64,000 nt of DNA from positions 100,723,086-100,787,085 of the forward strand of contig CM050650.1 in NCBI GenBank assembly GCA_027574665.1, given 5' to 3'. Below the pieces are notes generated by a model. It had not been told where the DNA came from. It worked only from the letters and a program-made list of their open reading frames with translations, and searched no databases. The position numbers and the translations under genes are program-made. The DNA is from Rhynochetos jubatus (lineage: Eukaryota > Chordata > Aves > Eurypygiformes > Rhynochetidae). Below, piece after piece: positions 36,191 to 48,553 of the stretch; the stretch's first letter is position 1; the number at the start of each line of letters is the position of its first letter.

Positions 36191-39100
36191 ATGCTGCTGA
36201 CAACAGTGTTTTGAAATAAATGAATTTTCTGTGCCTGTGATGGCCGTGAGAAGTCCTCAGGAGGCTTCGCTGAAGAACTTCATTGCGTAGGAAGGTGCGT
36301 TAGAGAGCCAGAACCAGTGTCCTCTGAACTCTGGGGTGGCTCAAACTGCAGCGTCTGAAGTGGAAAAAGAACAGAGAAAGCCAGCAAACCAGGGTTTAGC
36401 AAACTGGCAGGGCCAGGCGGTATTTACCGAAGCATCTAAAATGACTGGAGGGCAGCTGTACTATTAACTCTAGTAAGATAGCCTTACGTGACATGGCTTT
36501 GGTGCTGGAAGGCTGGAGTGTAGCAGATGTGATACCAGGGGGATGTAAGAGAGAGGAAGCCTGATGTCTTCCCCAGGAAAAAATGATAAAATTTGTAATA
36601 AAATAATGGAATTAGTATAAGGAGATTTACAATGAGAAAGAAGGAGCACATCTGTTTTGAAGGAACGTGGTGTTGCACAACTATAACGCAACTCACAGCA
36701 CAGCAGCACAGACATTGCTTTATGGTTGTATGAATTGGTGCTGTTCTGAAATCTTCAATATGCAATCCTCATTTCTTCATCTGAATGATAATCCAGCAGA
36801 AATGGAAAAACAATAGAGATGCAAACCAAGGATACTGCATGATTTCCATCGGAGAAGTAGCTGTTTAGACAAAGACTCATCAGCCTGGAAAAGGAATGGT
36901 CACTGGTCCGAAGGTTATTCCAGAAGCGGAGGTAGAGGAGATTTAAATGCACGCTGTCAAAGAGATTCAGTTCCCAATGCGGTTAGAGATAACCCTGTGC
37001 TCGGTGGGAGGTCTGGCGTGTATGGGGATATAGAAATGATAACACTAAGCAGCATTTGATCTCTGACACTCTGGCCTCACTGAAATTAATTGGGAGTCTT
37101 GTCACTGAGCTGGTGCTTCCTGAGATTCAGAACCACTTCTAAATTAGTGAATATGGGTAGAATAAGTAGCTGTGAGCTTTCAGTTGGAGTTGGGAAACAC
37201 AGAATGAAACTGGGGTATTCTGGAAACTAGCAAGCTCATCTGCTAAGCGTGTGTAGATACCTCAGATTCTGTTGAGCATGTGCGTCATGGTTTAACTCCG
37301 TCCAGCAAGAAGAAATCTGACTAAACCAGCACATTCTGTAAATAACATTAGTTCAGAATTGGACACACCCACACAATCTCTTTGGATTTGTATGGGATAG
37401 GAAACTATCTAATGTGAGACAGCTGAGACAGTACCACCATAACAAAATGGTGATCCTGTCTTCACTGAATCCATGAAGACTACATGTTTTTGTGAATATT
37501 TTCCAGCTGTGTCAGTGGGATAATTCAACTTGATCCGCATGACCAAAACTGACACGAACAACAGGATCCTACAGCCAGTGGTTCTAATAAAAGTAAAATC
37601 CAGAGAGGGGGAAATTTCAGCATAATTAAAATCCATCAATCTGTACATATGTGTCCAGGCATAATACTTAATATAGGAAAGACCTTCAGTACTGAAGACT
37701 TTCAGTAAAAAACAACACAGGCTGTGTTTGAGCCTTTAACTGACAAGTAGTAGCATTTTTTTTAGACTCTAAAGGGAAATATGCTGAAATGTACACTTAC
37801 ACCCATATGCTCTGATTCTACGCTGGTAGAGACAATGAAGAGCAGTGGCTGCAAGAAGCTGGTACAACTCATTGGAGCAGCCTAGGACTACTCATGGGAA
37901 TATTGAGCTTGGGATACTCACTTTTTCTATTCCAGAGGCAAATACATACAATGCCAAAGGTGTCTCATGAATTTACAGTTTTGTCTTAAACTACTGAAGT
38001 TTTTACCTCACACTTACTTCAGTCTTTACAGGAATTTCATTCTCAGATGCTGACAGAACTTCAAAATTCCACTGGTAGTTAATAGCGGTCTGCTCTTGTG
38101 CCAGTATTGTCTTCTTGTCAGTTCCTCTGTAGCATTTATTGTCCTGTAGTACTTACAGAAAGCAGCAATATATTTTTGCAGCTGCTATTTTTCCAGTTTG
38201 AATACATCAGGCTGTTTTAGCTTTCGTGACATAATGAACTCCTGAAAATGGCAACAAATGGGGTGGAAGTAAAATTAATGTAAGTGCCTTCTTAATAGGC
38301 TTGTTTGGCTTGATGATATGCCATTTCACGGTGCCTATAAAGCTAGGGATGTAGCATGAACTGCAAGATTGACTTAGTTTCTGTACAGTCAGTACTTAGC
38401 AGGACATACAGGTTACAGAATGCTGCACTGGAAAGGAAGGGGTTTACAGGTTATATTATGCTGAAAAAGGAAGCACCAGTGAAAGTTACATTTGACTCCT
38501 GACAATGTAGACTCCTCATTTTCTCAGTAACGCTAACAGTTCTTGTCTGTGCCTCTTTCAGTTTGAATGGCACTTTCTTAAGAAGCATGCACAGTTGTAC
38601 AGTGTTTCAGCTGCCATGTACTGTGATGTTAATACTGGACTTCTGGATATACTTCACATAATCCCCCCTAGAATCATATCTTCCATTTCTCAGAGCCACA
38701 TAATTATTCTGCAATAGACTAACATTTCCTGCTGATGAGCTCTGACATTGTAGCTGCTTGTTTATTAGCTTCTAATTTCATTGCATTCCAGTATGTGAGC
38801 TCATCCAATTGTTTCTGTATTCCGGTCTGCCTCTGTTTTAATAAAGCCTCTGTTCAGGCCATCTGCAAATTTCATTAGCACACACTTTCTTTATTTCCGA
38901 GCTCATAATTAAAATAGTAAGATGGGATCATAACTGGATTTATGACTTAACTGGGTCTTAACTGCTCATTCAGGATCTCCATTAGACTCTTCTTTAGTTC
39001 TCTATCATCTGCTGTGATCTGTCTTATCTAGCTTCCCCACTTAGAACTTGTTGAACAAACTCGCTTCTTCATATGCAGTAATAACATATATCAAATGGTT

Positions 39101-41329
39101 TATTAAAGCAACATAGATTCAATCTTTGTTACCTTTGTCTATAAAATAATTTTCTTATGAAAATATGTTAGCATGATCTCAGGAATCCTAATTTATGCAA
39201 CTGGCATTTTTTTGTCCCTTCCCTGTGCCATATGTTGTCCCTAAAGGCCTTTTTCTTTCTCCTATCCTAGTTGGTATAAAAGTAAGCAAAATTGTTCCTG
39301 ACCAGTTAGCATCAGGAAGACATCTTTGAGCCGTGGAATGGCCACCTCCAGCTGGTTAGAACTGAATTTTGATGGCACACAGTAGAATTACGGGCCAGGA
39401 AACCAACTGAAAGTGGTGCTAATATAGCTCAAAATTGGGGACATCATAGTAGTGAAAGGAAACTCTGAGGATGCCATTTTTTTACCACCTAGTAATCTGA
39501 CACACATGCTGGCAGTAGTTTGTGTTGAACTGTTGTAAATAAGATGTAGGAGTCATGCCTCAGTACTCTCAGAGGCATTCAGGTCTTATTGCTTCTACAC
39601 AAGCAGAATGACTCCTGAGATTGCCAACAGTGGCTTGTTTGTTTTCCTGTTTTCCTCCTTTGACTGATGTTTAAAATGGCACATTTTAGCTTTCCATTTC
39701 TCTTCCACAGAACAATGAAAGCTTTTCTGCTTTGCAGAGTAGTTCAGTATAAACAGATGGGGGAAATTCTCATATTTTTCCTGCTTCTTTTAGTATATAT
39801 TATGTGAAGTAGTAGTATATATTAGTAAAACAAGCAAACAAGCAAGCAAACAAAAAGAGTTTTTTAATAGCCCAAGTCTCTTTGTGAACAATATTGGGAA
39901 AAAAAATTGCATAAACATGTCAGATGGATGTGTATTTGTCATTGTCAAATACCTTTACTTACAGTCTCTGTCCTTATTTGTGTTTGATGGAATGTGGAAA
40001 AAATTATGAGGGACATTTATTTCTTGTCACAAAGAAAGTGTAATATTACGGATCATGGAGTCTTAGAAAATTGTTGAATGTTCTCATCAATGACATGACT
40101 GTTCATTTTCTAATGCTGATGTTCATGATCAAGAAAATGACATGTAGTAAATATGAGGCCTTCGTCAGGAAGAGAAAAAGCAGTTAATTTCTTTCAGCTG
40201 AGGCAGTGACAGCAATTTTATTTTCTCTTTCTACCCGGTAATTTAAGAAATCACCCCTTTTAGATTCACAGCTAATCTGCTGACACAGCACTGGCTTTAT
40301 TTTGAGTTTGGGAAATGCTGATAATAGGATAGAGGCCTACCCTTGTAAGTTTTAACTCACCCACTATGACCCCAAAGGCCTATCACAGAAGAAAAACACA
40401 GCACCATGCTGAAAAATAACAGCCCATCGTGTAATTGAGAGCATGACTCAACAACATGCTAATAAGCAGGTGTCTGTGTTGTTCATGATGGTGTGGAAGG
40501 CTTATGCATCTGCCCTCTGAACAGTTTTCACTGCCTGCAGTTCAGGCTATGACTGCAGCTGTGAAGGGGTGGGAAAGCCGGTTTATCTGACCTCTGTACT
40601 GAAATTCTGTGCTGAACGTTTGTGATTTTCCCAAGCAATGCAGAACTGGACTACTGACCACAGGCTGCTTGCTTGTCATACAGCTCTTTGTGGAGATGCA
40701 GGTCCAGACTGTAGAAGACAGCATTAAGGAAGGGTATCCAAAATGTTTCATGATCCTATTCTCACTTGGAAAAACAGGCCAAAAGATACTGCTTAAAGAC
40801 ATTGTCCCGCTGCGTGTGTTCAGGCCGTCTTGGTGATACATGTGAGAACAATTTAAGAGGTTTCCATCTCCTGCTGTGAGCTCCACAGTTTATGTGAGGC
40901 TCAGGAAAAGCAATGGGAGGGTAAGTTTGGAGTTCAGGCTGTGAACTGAGGTGGGAAAGGCGCTGGTTCACATTTGGTGCAGCTGACGGCTCCTGCAGCA
41001 GTGCACACAGCAAAGAGTACATGCTAAGTATGAACCTCTTATGTCTCTCTGACACGAATGATCAAAGCTCATTTGAAGGCATCTAAGGTGCTTCAGTTAC
41101 CAGCTACAGCTTCTGACATGTCTTATGGATGAAGTGGTATACACAAGGAAGGAGCTCTCTGGTTGCTGTCTCTTCAGGAACAGACCACAAACCAAGGAGC
41201 ACTACTACACATGCAATTGAGGTTTGCCCACATCTTGTCAGCAGATCTTGTCTCCTAAGTTAAGTAGGGTATAGTAGAGTTCACTTTCATAGAAGTGTGA
41301 CTGGCATGATCAAAGGTATGGAATAGGTT
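36191..41329. other. Intergenic, no recognised gene
   Basis: About 5 kb right of the CpG island. Base composition falls quickly to AT-rich. An AATAAA signal (tgaaataaatg) occurs near 36,216, soon after the island. Open frames are short and unrelated to any protein I know. A short block near 37,286 (catggtttaactccgtccag) resembles one end of avian LTR elements but is too short to call. Confidence 0.7.
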
Positions 41330-41943
41330 CTGTATGATTAAATGGACCTCAAAATTAACCAACCTTGTTTCCTTTTTTGAGAAGATCACCCATCTAGCTG
41401 ACCAAAGGAAGCCAGTAGATGTGTTTGGTTTGGATTTTAGCAAAGCTTTTGATACTGTCTCTCACAGTATCCTTCTGGATAAACTGTCCAGCACACAGCT
41501 GAAGTTCATAATGCGTTAGGTGGGCAATTGGTTGATGGGTCAGGCTCAAAGAGTTATAGTAAATGGGGTTACATCAGGCTGGCAGCCAGTCACCAGTGGG
41601 GTTTCTCAGGGCTCAATTTTAGGGACAGTGCTCTTCAGTGTTTCTATAAATGATCTGGATGCATGAATTGAATGTACTTTAAGTTTGCCAACAATACTAA
41701 ACTTGGAGGAGCTGTGGACCCCCTCAAGGGTAGAGGGGCCTTACAGAGAGATCTGGATAGTCTAGACAGCTGGCTAATCACCAACCATATGAAATTTAAC
41801 AAGAGCAAGTGCTGGATTCTCCACATGGGATGGAGAAATGATTATACATACAAATTGTGGGATGAGAGGCTGGAGTGCAGCCCTGTGGAAAGAAATCTGG
41901 GGGTTTGGGCTGATGGCAAGTTGACTATGAGTCAACTGTGTGG
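41330..41943 (+). mobile_element. CR1 LINE ORF2 fragment, left half of an interrupted copy
   Basis: Reverse-transcriptase sequence of a CR1 element. It reads LTNLVSFFEKITHLAD, then [18 protein letters not shown], and after a frameshift FANNTKLGGAVDPLKG and LDSLDSWLITNHMKFNKSKC, ending LTMSQLC. These are standard CR1 RT motifs; the FADD catalytic motif reads FANN, so this copy is inactive. Stop codons and frameshifts are present. It breaks off exactly where the fragment at 42,919 resumes, so the two are halves of one copy. Confidence 0.9.
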
Positions 41944-42918
41944 CTAGTGACGTCCCCCAGGGGTCAGTGCTGCATCCAGCACCATTCAATCTATTCATCA
42001 ATGACCTGGATGAAGGGCTAGAATGTTCTCTCAGCAAGTTTGCTGATGATACCAAACTGGGAGGAGTGGCTGCCATGCCAGAAGGCCGTGCTGCCATCCA
42101 GCATGACCTGGACAGGCTGGAGAGCTGGGAAGGGAGAAATCAAATGCAATTCAGCAAGGGCAAGTGCAAAGTGCTGCATCTGGGGAAGAACAACCCCATA
42201 TTCCAGTACAGGTTGGGGGCTGTTTTGTTGGAGGGCAGCTCTGGGGAAAAGGACCTTGGAGTCCTAGTGGACAACAGGCTGACCATGAGCCAACAGTGTG
42301 CCCTCGCGGCCAAGAAGGCCAATGGCATCCTGGGATGAATTAAGAAGAGCGTGGCCAGCAGGTCAAGGGAAGTTATCCTCCCCCTCTGCTCTGTGCTGGT
42401 GAGGCCTCCCCTGGAGTGCTGTGCCCAGTTCTGGGCTCCTCAGTTCCAGAAGGACAAGGAGCTACTGGAGAGGGTCCAGCGCAGGGCCACTGAGATGATG
42501 AAGGGGCTGGAGCACCTTCCATCTGAGGAAAGGCTGAGAGAGCTGGGTCTGTTTAGCTTGGAGAAGAGGAGGCTGAGGGGGTCTCTTATCAATGCTTATC
42601 AATATCTAAAGGGTGGGTGTCAGGAGGATGAGACCAGTCTCTTCTCAGTGGTGTCCAGTGACAGGACGAGGGGCAATGGCCATAAAGTGGAAAACAGAAG
42701 GTTCAACCTGAACATGAGGAAACACTGTGAGGGTGACAGAGCACTGGGACAGGCTGCCCAGAGAGGGGGGAGTCTCCTTCCCTGGAGACTTTCCAAAGGC
42801 ACCTGGACTTATTCCTGTGTGATCTGCTCTAGGTGATCCTGCTCTGTCCGGTGGGTTGGACTAGATGATCTCTAGAGGTCCCTTCCAAGTCTAACACTCA
42901 GCGAATCTGTGAATCTGT
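41944..42918 (+). mobile_element. CR1 LINE 3' fragment inserted into another CR1
   Basis: A 5'-truncated CR1 running from SDVPQGSVL through FADDTKLGG (intact RT catalytic motif), [27 protein letters not shown], a stop, then [43 protein letters not shown] and SDRTRGNG. It ends at a 3' tail of repeated gaatctgt units near 42,903-42,918. It has only a few lesions and is less decayed than the copy it interrupts. Its limits are inferred from the CR1 alignment; a shared ctgtgtg at both borders may be a target duplication. Confidence 0.9.
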
Positions 42919-43572
42919 GTGACCTGGCAGCCAAAAGGGCCAACCGTGTCCTGGAATGCATCAAGCACAGCATACCTAGCCAGAGAAGGGAGGTGACTGT
43001 CCTGGTCATCTGGGAGACACTGCACTGGTGTGGCCCCACCTCGAGTACTGTGTGCAGTTTTGGGTGCCTCAGTGTAAGAAGAACATCAAACTATTAGAGT
43101 GTGTCCAGAGGAGGGCGACCAGGATGCTGCAAGGTCTCAAGGGCAAGACTTATGAGGAGCAGCTGAGCTCACTTGGCTTGTTCAGTCTGGAGAAGAGAAG
43201 GCTGAGGGGTGAGCTCACTGCAGTCTACAGCATCCGCAAGGGGCAAAGCAGAGGATAAGGTGTTGATATCTCTCTGGTGACCAGCGACATGACACATGGA
43301 AATGGAATGAAGCTGCATCATGGGAAGTTCAGATTGGACATCAACTGAGAGGTTGGACAGCACCGAGAGGGTGTTTGGTCACTGGAACAGACTCCCCAGG
43401 GAGGTGGTCATGGCACCAAGCCTGTCAGAGTTCAAGGTGCATCTGGACGATGCTTTTAGTCTTACAGTTTAGTTTTAGGTGTTCCTGTGGGGAGCAGGGT
43501 GTTGGACTTCTGATGATCCTTATGGGTCCCTTCCAACTGGAGATATTTTGTGATTCTGTAATTTTATGAACA
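42919..43572 (+). mobile_element. CR1 LINE ORF2 fragment, right half of the interrupted copy
   Basis: It resumes at the residue where the fragment ending at 41,943 stops: LAAKRANRVLECIKHS, then [55 protein letters not shown], and ends with a CR1 3' tail (gggtcccttccaactg, ttgtgattctgtaattt). Frameshifts near 43,025 and 43,258 show it is dead. Its greater decay fits an older host copy. Confidence 0.9.
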
Positions 43573-44457
43573 GATCACCGTTTGAAGTGCTGTCCTCCAG
43601 GATGTTACAGAGCACTTAGTTTTTAGTCCAGCATTTATAAAAATTATTGATAGAGTCAACTAGACTTTTCATTATCTAATGCCTTTTTGTGCTGCACATG
43701 CTAATTAAATGATTGACCTGGAAAGGGTTGGGTTTTTTTTCATTATTCTTGTCTGTTTCTCCCCTCTCCAAATATGTTTAAACAGTAAGTAGAGTAAGAG
43801 CTGCAAAATGTTTTTTGCATGCCTCTCACTCTTAGTTAATCTGTTACCACAATAATTGCATGGAAGAAGTGCAACAGAACTAAGTATAGCTCTCAGTACT
43901 TCTACATGTATAAGCAGACTATAGACAAGTTTCAAAAGAACGAGTAGCAAATATTAGATAAATGCCCATTTACGTTCAAGTAGAGCAAACCCATTTTGGT
44001 TGTTTCTATTGCTCATGATATGTCTTTAGTCATCAGAGATCAAGCTAATCTTTTGTGCAATTCTAGTGAAGCCAGTAATGAATATGGATCATCTAATATT
44101 AAGTGGAATAAAATTCAGAAATGGGTTATATAAGGAAGAAGGTAAATGGCAGATGGGATACTTGGGAGTGCTAAAGATTAACCCATTTGCTTTTCAGCTT
44201 TTTGAAGCTGGATTCAAATTGCTCTTTCAGCCAAGCAGAGATAGAATATATTTGGACCATCAGAATACAGCAAAGCCTATCAGAAGAGGAAACAATTTTG
44301 TCGGACTGTTCAACACATACCGAAACAAGCTAAAAGGGTGCTCCCCAGTTAAGAGTGATCAATGTCATTATGTAATGTTTGCAAAACACTTACATAAATT
44401 ATATTTGACAGTGTTTCTACCCTGTGAACTACAGATACATAGATTACTTACTTAGGG
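43573..44457. other. Intergenic, no recognised gene
   Basis: About 0.9 kb of AT-rich sequence between CR1 fragments. A plus-strand open frame of 129 codons (44,066-44,455) has no recognisable domain or homologue and ends at the border of the next CR1. Confidence 0.6.
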
Positions 44458-44667
44458 TTTTCTTCACAGTGAGGGTGGTGAGGCACTGGAACAGGTTGCC
44501 CAGAGAAGCTGCGGATGCCTCATCCCTGGAAGTGTTCAAGGCCAGGCTGGATGAGGCTTGGAGCAACCTGGTCTAGTGGAGGGTGTCCCTGCCCATGGCA
44601 GGGGGGTTGGAACTGGATGGTCTTTAAGGTCCCTTCCAATCCAACCACTTCTGTGATTCTATGATTT
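44458..44667 (+). mobile_element. CR1 LINE, 3' end fragment
   Basis: About 210 bp of CR1 3' end in forward orientation. It includes gtgaggcactggaacaggtt, gcccagagaagctgcggatg, tggagggtgtccctgcccat and the terminal tctgtgattctatgat. The 5' truncation falls within the last part of ORF2. It looks relatively little diverged. Confidence 0.93.
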
Positions 44668-47600
44668 GCATATGAACAGTTTTTGTTTTGCAATAATCCA
44701 ATGGATGTAAAAATTTAAAGGGACATATAGATCTACTGGAAAAACTGTAGAGATCCACACACTGGAAAAAAATGAAACTGACTAATAATAGGACTGTTAT
44801 TTGACTTTTATGAGGCATCCCAACATTTGAGCAAAGATTGTTTTGGATAAAGTCCAAAAATGTGATTATTTTGAGGTGGTTATCTAGCTACTTTAGTTTC
44901 TGTATTCTTTCACTTAATACAATCCTTATATATTCTGTAATACAAAGCTAGACACTATGTGAACTAAAAGATCACGGTGTTCTTGCTGTGTTGCATTAAT
45001 TTACCACATATGTGTTACATTTCTGTCTGCCTGTTGGTAAATTTGAAAAGTTGTTCTTTCATGCAGCACAGCAGCCCTACTTAACATTTCCGAAACTGAT
45101 TTGTGTTCATCTAATTGAAATTTTCACATCCTTTTTTGCTGACTAGAAATTAAGGCCTGAGACTCATCATGAGGATATGGCTGGCAACAAAGGCAGTTTG
45201 AGCATGAGTAGTAGGCTCCAGACCCATGATTAGAGTTTTTATGATAATTTTGGGTGCCCAAAGTTCAGTGTGGCTACTGTATAGAACATTTTTGTTGTTA
45301 AGGTACAGACCTATAGAGAAATCACTGTGGAATTCATCTGTTAATTTACAGCACAACAGCTTGTCCAATAACTGCCAAAAAAATAACTGCTCTTACCTAG
45401 AAGCAAATGAATGATTGATTACCCTTTCTCACTGAATAGCGAGAAAATGTTTACAAGAGGCAATGTACATGAATTGTAACTGTGGAATGACAAATTTGTT
45501 GCATTTTCATGGCCTATGTTAACTTTTTTTATCTTGCTAAGTTGCTGGTAGTCTTGGAAAATATCATCTGCCTTCCTGTGAAACAAGACATGTAGAGAAG
45601 TTTGGATTGAGCATCTAAAGCTATTAATTGGTTTGGAAAAATTAGTCCTAAACATAACATTCTCAAAAATGGCAGAACACTGGGGCAAAGAAATAGTTCA
45701 CTGCACTTTCATGTAGGACTTGCAGATAGCAGCAAAACTGTGTCAGATAAAATGGAAGTGAATATATTATTAGGAAAAAAGTTTTATCCGCTATACTTCC
45801 TCAAATAAAAAGTAGTATATAAAGTCTCAAATGGGATTGTAAAAGGATTCATGCTCTAGGAATATACTCAGTGATGTGGAGTTCATCTGCTTTTCCTTCC
45901 TGTTGGAACAAGGAGTTTTTATTGGCAATATATTGGGTTATAAAAAGTATTTAAATGTCTCTTGAAGCAGAGGAAGAGACAAAGTGTTCTTAAACAGAGA
46001 AACTTCAGGACCAGCAAAGCTCAGGAGAAACAGTAGGATGAGTGAGGTCTTTGTGGTTTTGTGTAAGGTCCATGTTTTTCTCTCTCCCTATAAGGGGAGA
46101 ACTTTGGATCCAGTGTGTGTATGTCTTATTAGAATCATGGAGAAAATAATACTGTGATGATGTAGGCTTTCCAACAGTTTAACAAGTCTACTACAAATTA
46201 GGCTTATTGCAATTCTCAGTATGATAAATGTCAGGGGCATTTTGAACTTCACGACACCACCAAGGATAGATATGGCTGCTCTTGTTTTAAATGCAGAGAT
46301 TTTAAGTAGTTGGGCACACAATTTTCATGAAGTACAACCATGATAAAATATCTTTGAAGGTGAAACAGGCTTAAGAAATTATCCCTTCCATACACACACA
46401 GTAATACCGTTGCTGTTTGCTGTCCCCTCTTAGTGGCAATAAGCTGTTAGATGTTCATGATGCATTGTTGGCTGCCTTCAGGGTAAATCCAATGTCTTCT
46501 TCTCTAAGACCCATTTTTTTGAACAAGGTTATTTCATTTATTGGTCTTATGCAGAACAAGTGGGAGGGGCCAGAAGGAGGTCTTGAGGATGAGAAACTTA
46601 AGTGTTCTTCATTGTTAAAGACAGCGTATTATGAACTACAACCTCATTTTTGACAGCTATGTTATACATGGCCTCTCTTCTTTGCATTATTTAGTGGTGA
46701 TCCTTGCGTTTTCCAGACTGTGACCCTATGTTGTATGAGAAAAAAAAAATAATTCTGGACTTTATTTATATCTGGCCTCAGAGAGAAAAAGGAAAATCAT
46801 GTTCTTGTCCCAGACCTGTCTGTGATCATAACATCAGGATCACTACACCCAAACTAGGAAGCCAGGGTATGGCAGTTATTGCTGTAAAAGTTATGTTTTA
46901 TTGGTGAAACAGGAAATGTACATAATTCGGGGGGAAAAGGCAAGAATCAAGGAAAAAAAACCAACCAAACAAACCCCTTCTGCTAGTAAAACAAGCGTAC
47001 TGAGTTTTAGAAAATTAAATTATATCCATCACATCGCACACCAGAAGATGATCTTTACATGAATCAAAGCTGATCAATGCTTCTGGTTACAAAGAGAAAA
47101 TCAGGAGCATCATTAATCTGAAATGCTGCAGGGAAAGCAGTTTCTTCATTTTTTAAAACTATTCTTATATAACTTTTCAATCTGAGTTGGGTTTCATAAG
47201 TCACCTAGAAACTAAAAAGGAAACACAGCTAGCAATTTTTGCAATAGTTTTATTTTATATCATAGGAACATTGCTTTTGCTCTCCTGCTCTGAAAGTACA
47301 CTATTTGACCAACAGAGATAAAGACATTTTTTACTAAAATCAAGGGTAACCAAAGTGATTCATAGATAATGACCAAAAGGTTTCATTTCTGAATGTAAAC
47401 AGGTAACAACAAGGTAGTGTGAGGGGAGTTCATGTAAACATTTTACTTCTTAATGTGAGAAATCTGTAGTGATGTATTTTCAAGATGTCAGGAGATGCAT
47501 CTGTTTTCTTGGTCTGATTTAATCATTCCTACTTCCCTGTAGCATAGGAATGCTATAAGAATTAATTTGTTAATGTTTGTTCATTGCTTTTTTTCTAGGT

Positions 47601-48521
47601 GCCCTTATGTCCTGTTATACACAGCAGAAGCATTTCAACTCAATGTTCATTGTTTCAAGAGGCTGCAATTTATTGTGATAAAATGGTGCAGCTCTGCTGT
47701 TTTGACCAGGAGGTCAGTCTGAACAAGGAATAAACAGGATGGAGTTGTACATATTCTTTAAGGAGAGAGCACTTTCCTCTCCCATTAACAGAGAAGGAGG
47801 AAGCACAGACAGCAAGACGGTTTCAGAACAGTGAGAGAGTAGCAGGGAAGGAACATGGCTGAGGTCCAGGTAAGATTGTTAGTAAGGAAACAAGTGTTTG
47901 GCAATGACTGTTGGCTACTACACTTGTTCACAAACATTAAAAAAAAGGAAAAATCTTCAGGGAAAAAGAAATATGTTACTAGAATCATCAGCCGTGTAGT
48001 ACACTTTGAAACTGACTCAACTGTGTTTACAAAGCAAAACCACTACTTACTGACCGAATGAGTTCTCATCTAAATTCCTGTTACACAAAGGAGAGAAGAA
48101 CGGACTTCCCACAGTCCTGGAAATGAGAAATGTTAAATTATGTGTGCTAATATTGCCTGGTAACATCGATGACATCTTTGATGCTTCCTGCCCTCCAGCA
48201 ACACCACCTCTCTCTCTCACCTGAAAGAGTTCAGTCTCTATTCACTGTATCAGCTACTTTGTACCTAAACTGAATATTTCCTTAAATAAACATTGCAGCA
48301 GCAAGCCAGGCTAACAGAGAATTTGTGCAGGCCAAAAAAAACCCCCACCCAAACCCAGGAATCAACGAAAAAACTGTTACTCCCTAACAGAGTAGAGCTG
48401 ACTGTACCCCGTTGCCAGAATGCTGAGTGTACTTTCCTTAGACACGCTGTCATAACACCTCCTTTGCTGCTCTTTTGACCTTGCCATTGTCCTGCCTTTT
48501 CCCGCTTGAAAAACAAGTGAC

Positions 48522-48522
<1 letters not shown>

Positions 48523-48552
<30 letters not shown>
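48523..48552. repeat. A30 homopolymer
   Basis: A run of 30 A, followed by gccaggaagcttc. It could be the tail of a retroposed transcript, but no source gene is recognised and the nearest AATAAA is about 240 bp upstream, too far for a simple poly(A) tail. Confidence 0.95.

Positions 48553-48553
<1 letters not shown>

Noticed and set aside
44066-44455. 129-codon plus-strand open frame in intergenic DNA
   Set aside because: No recognisable domain, no splice context and no similarity I know; AT-rich codons as in surrounding DNA. Kept only as a note.
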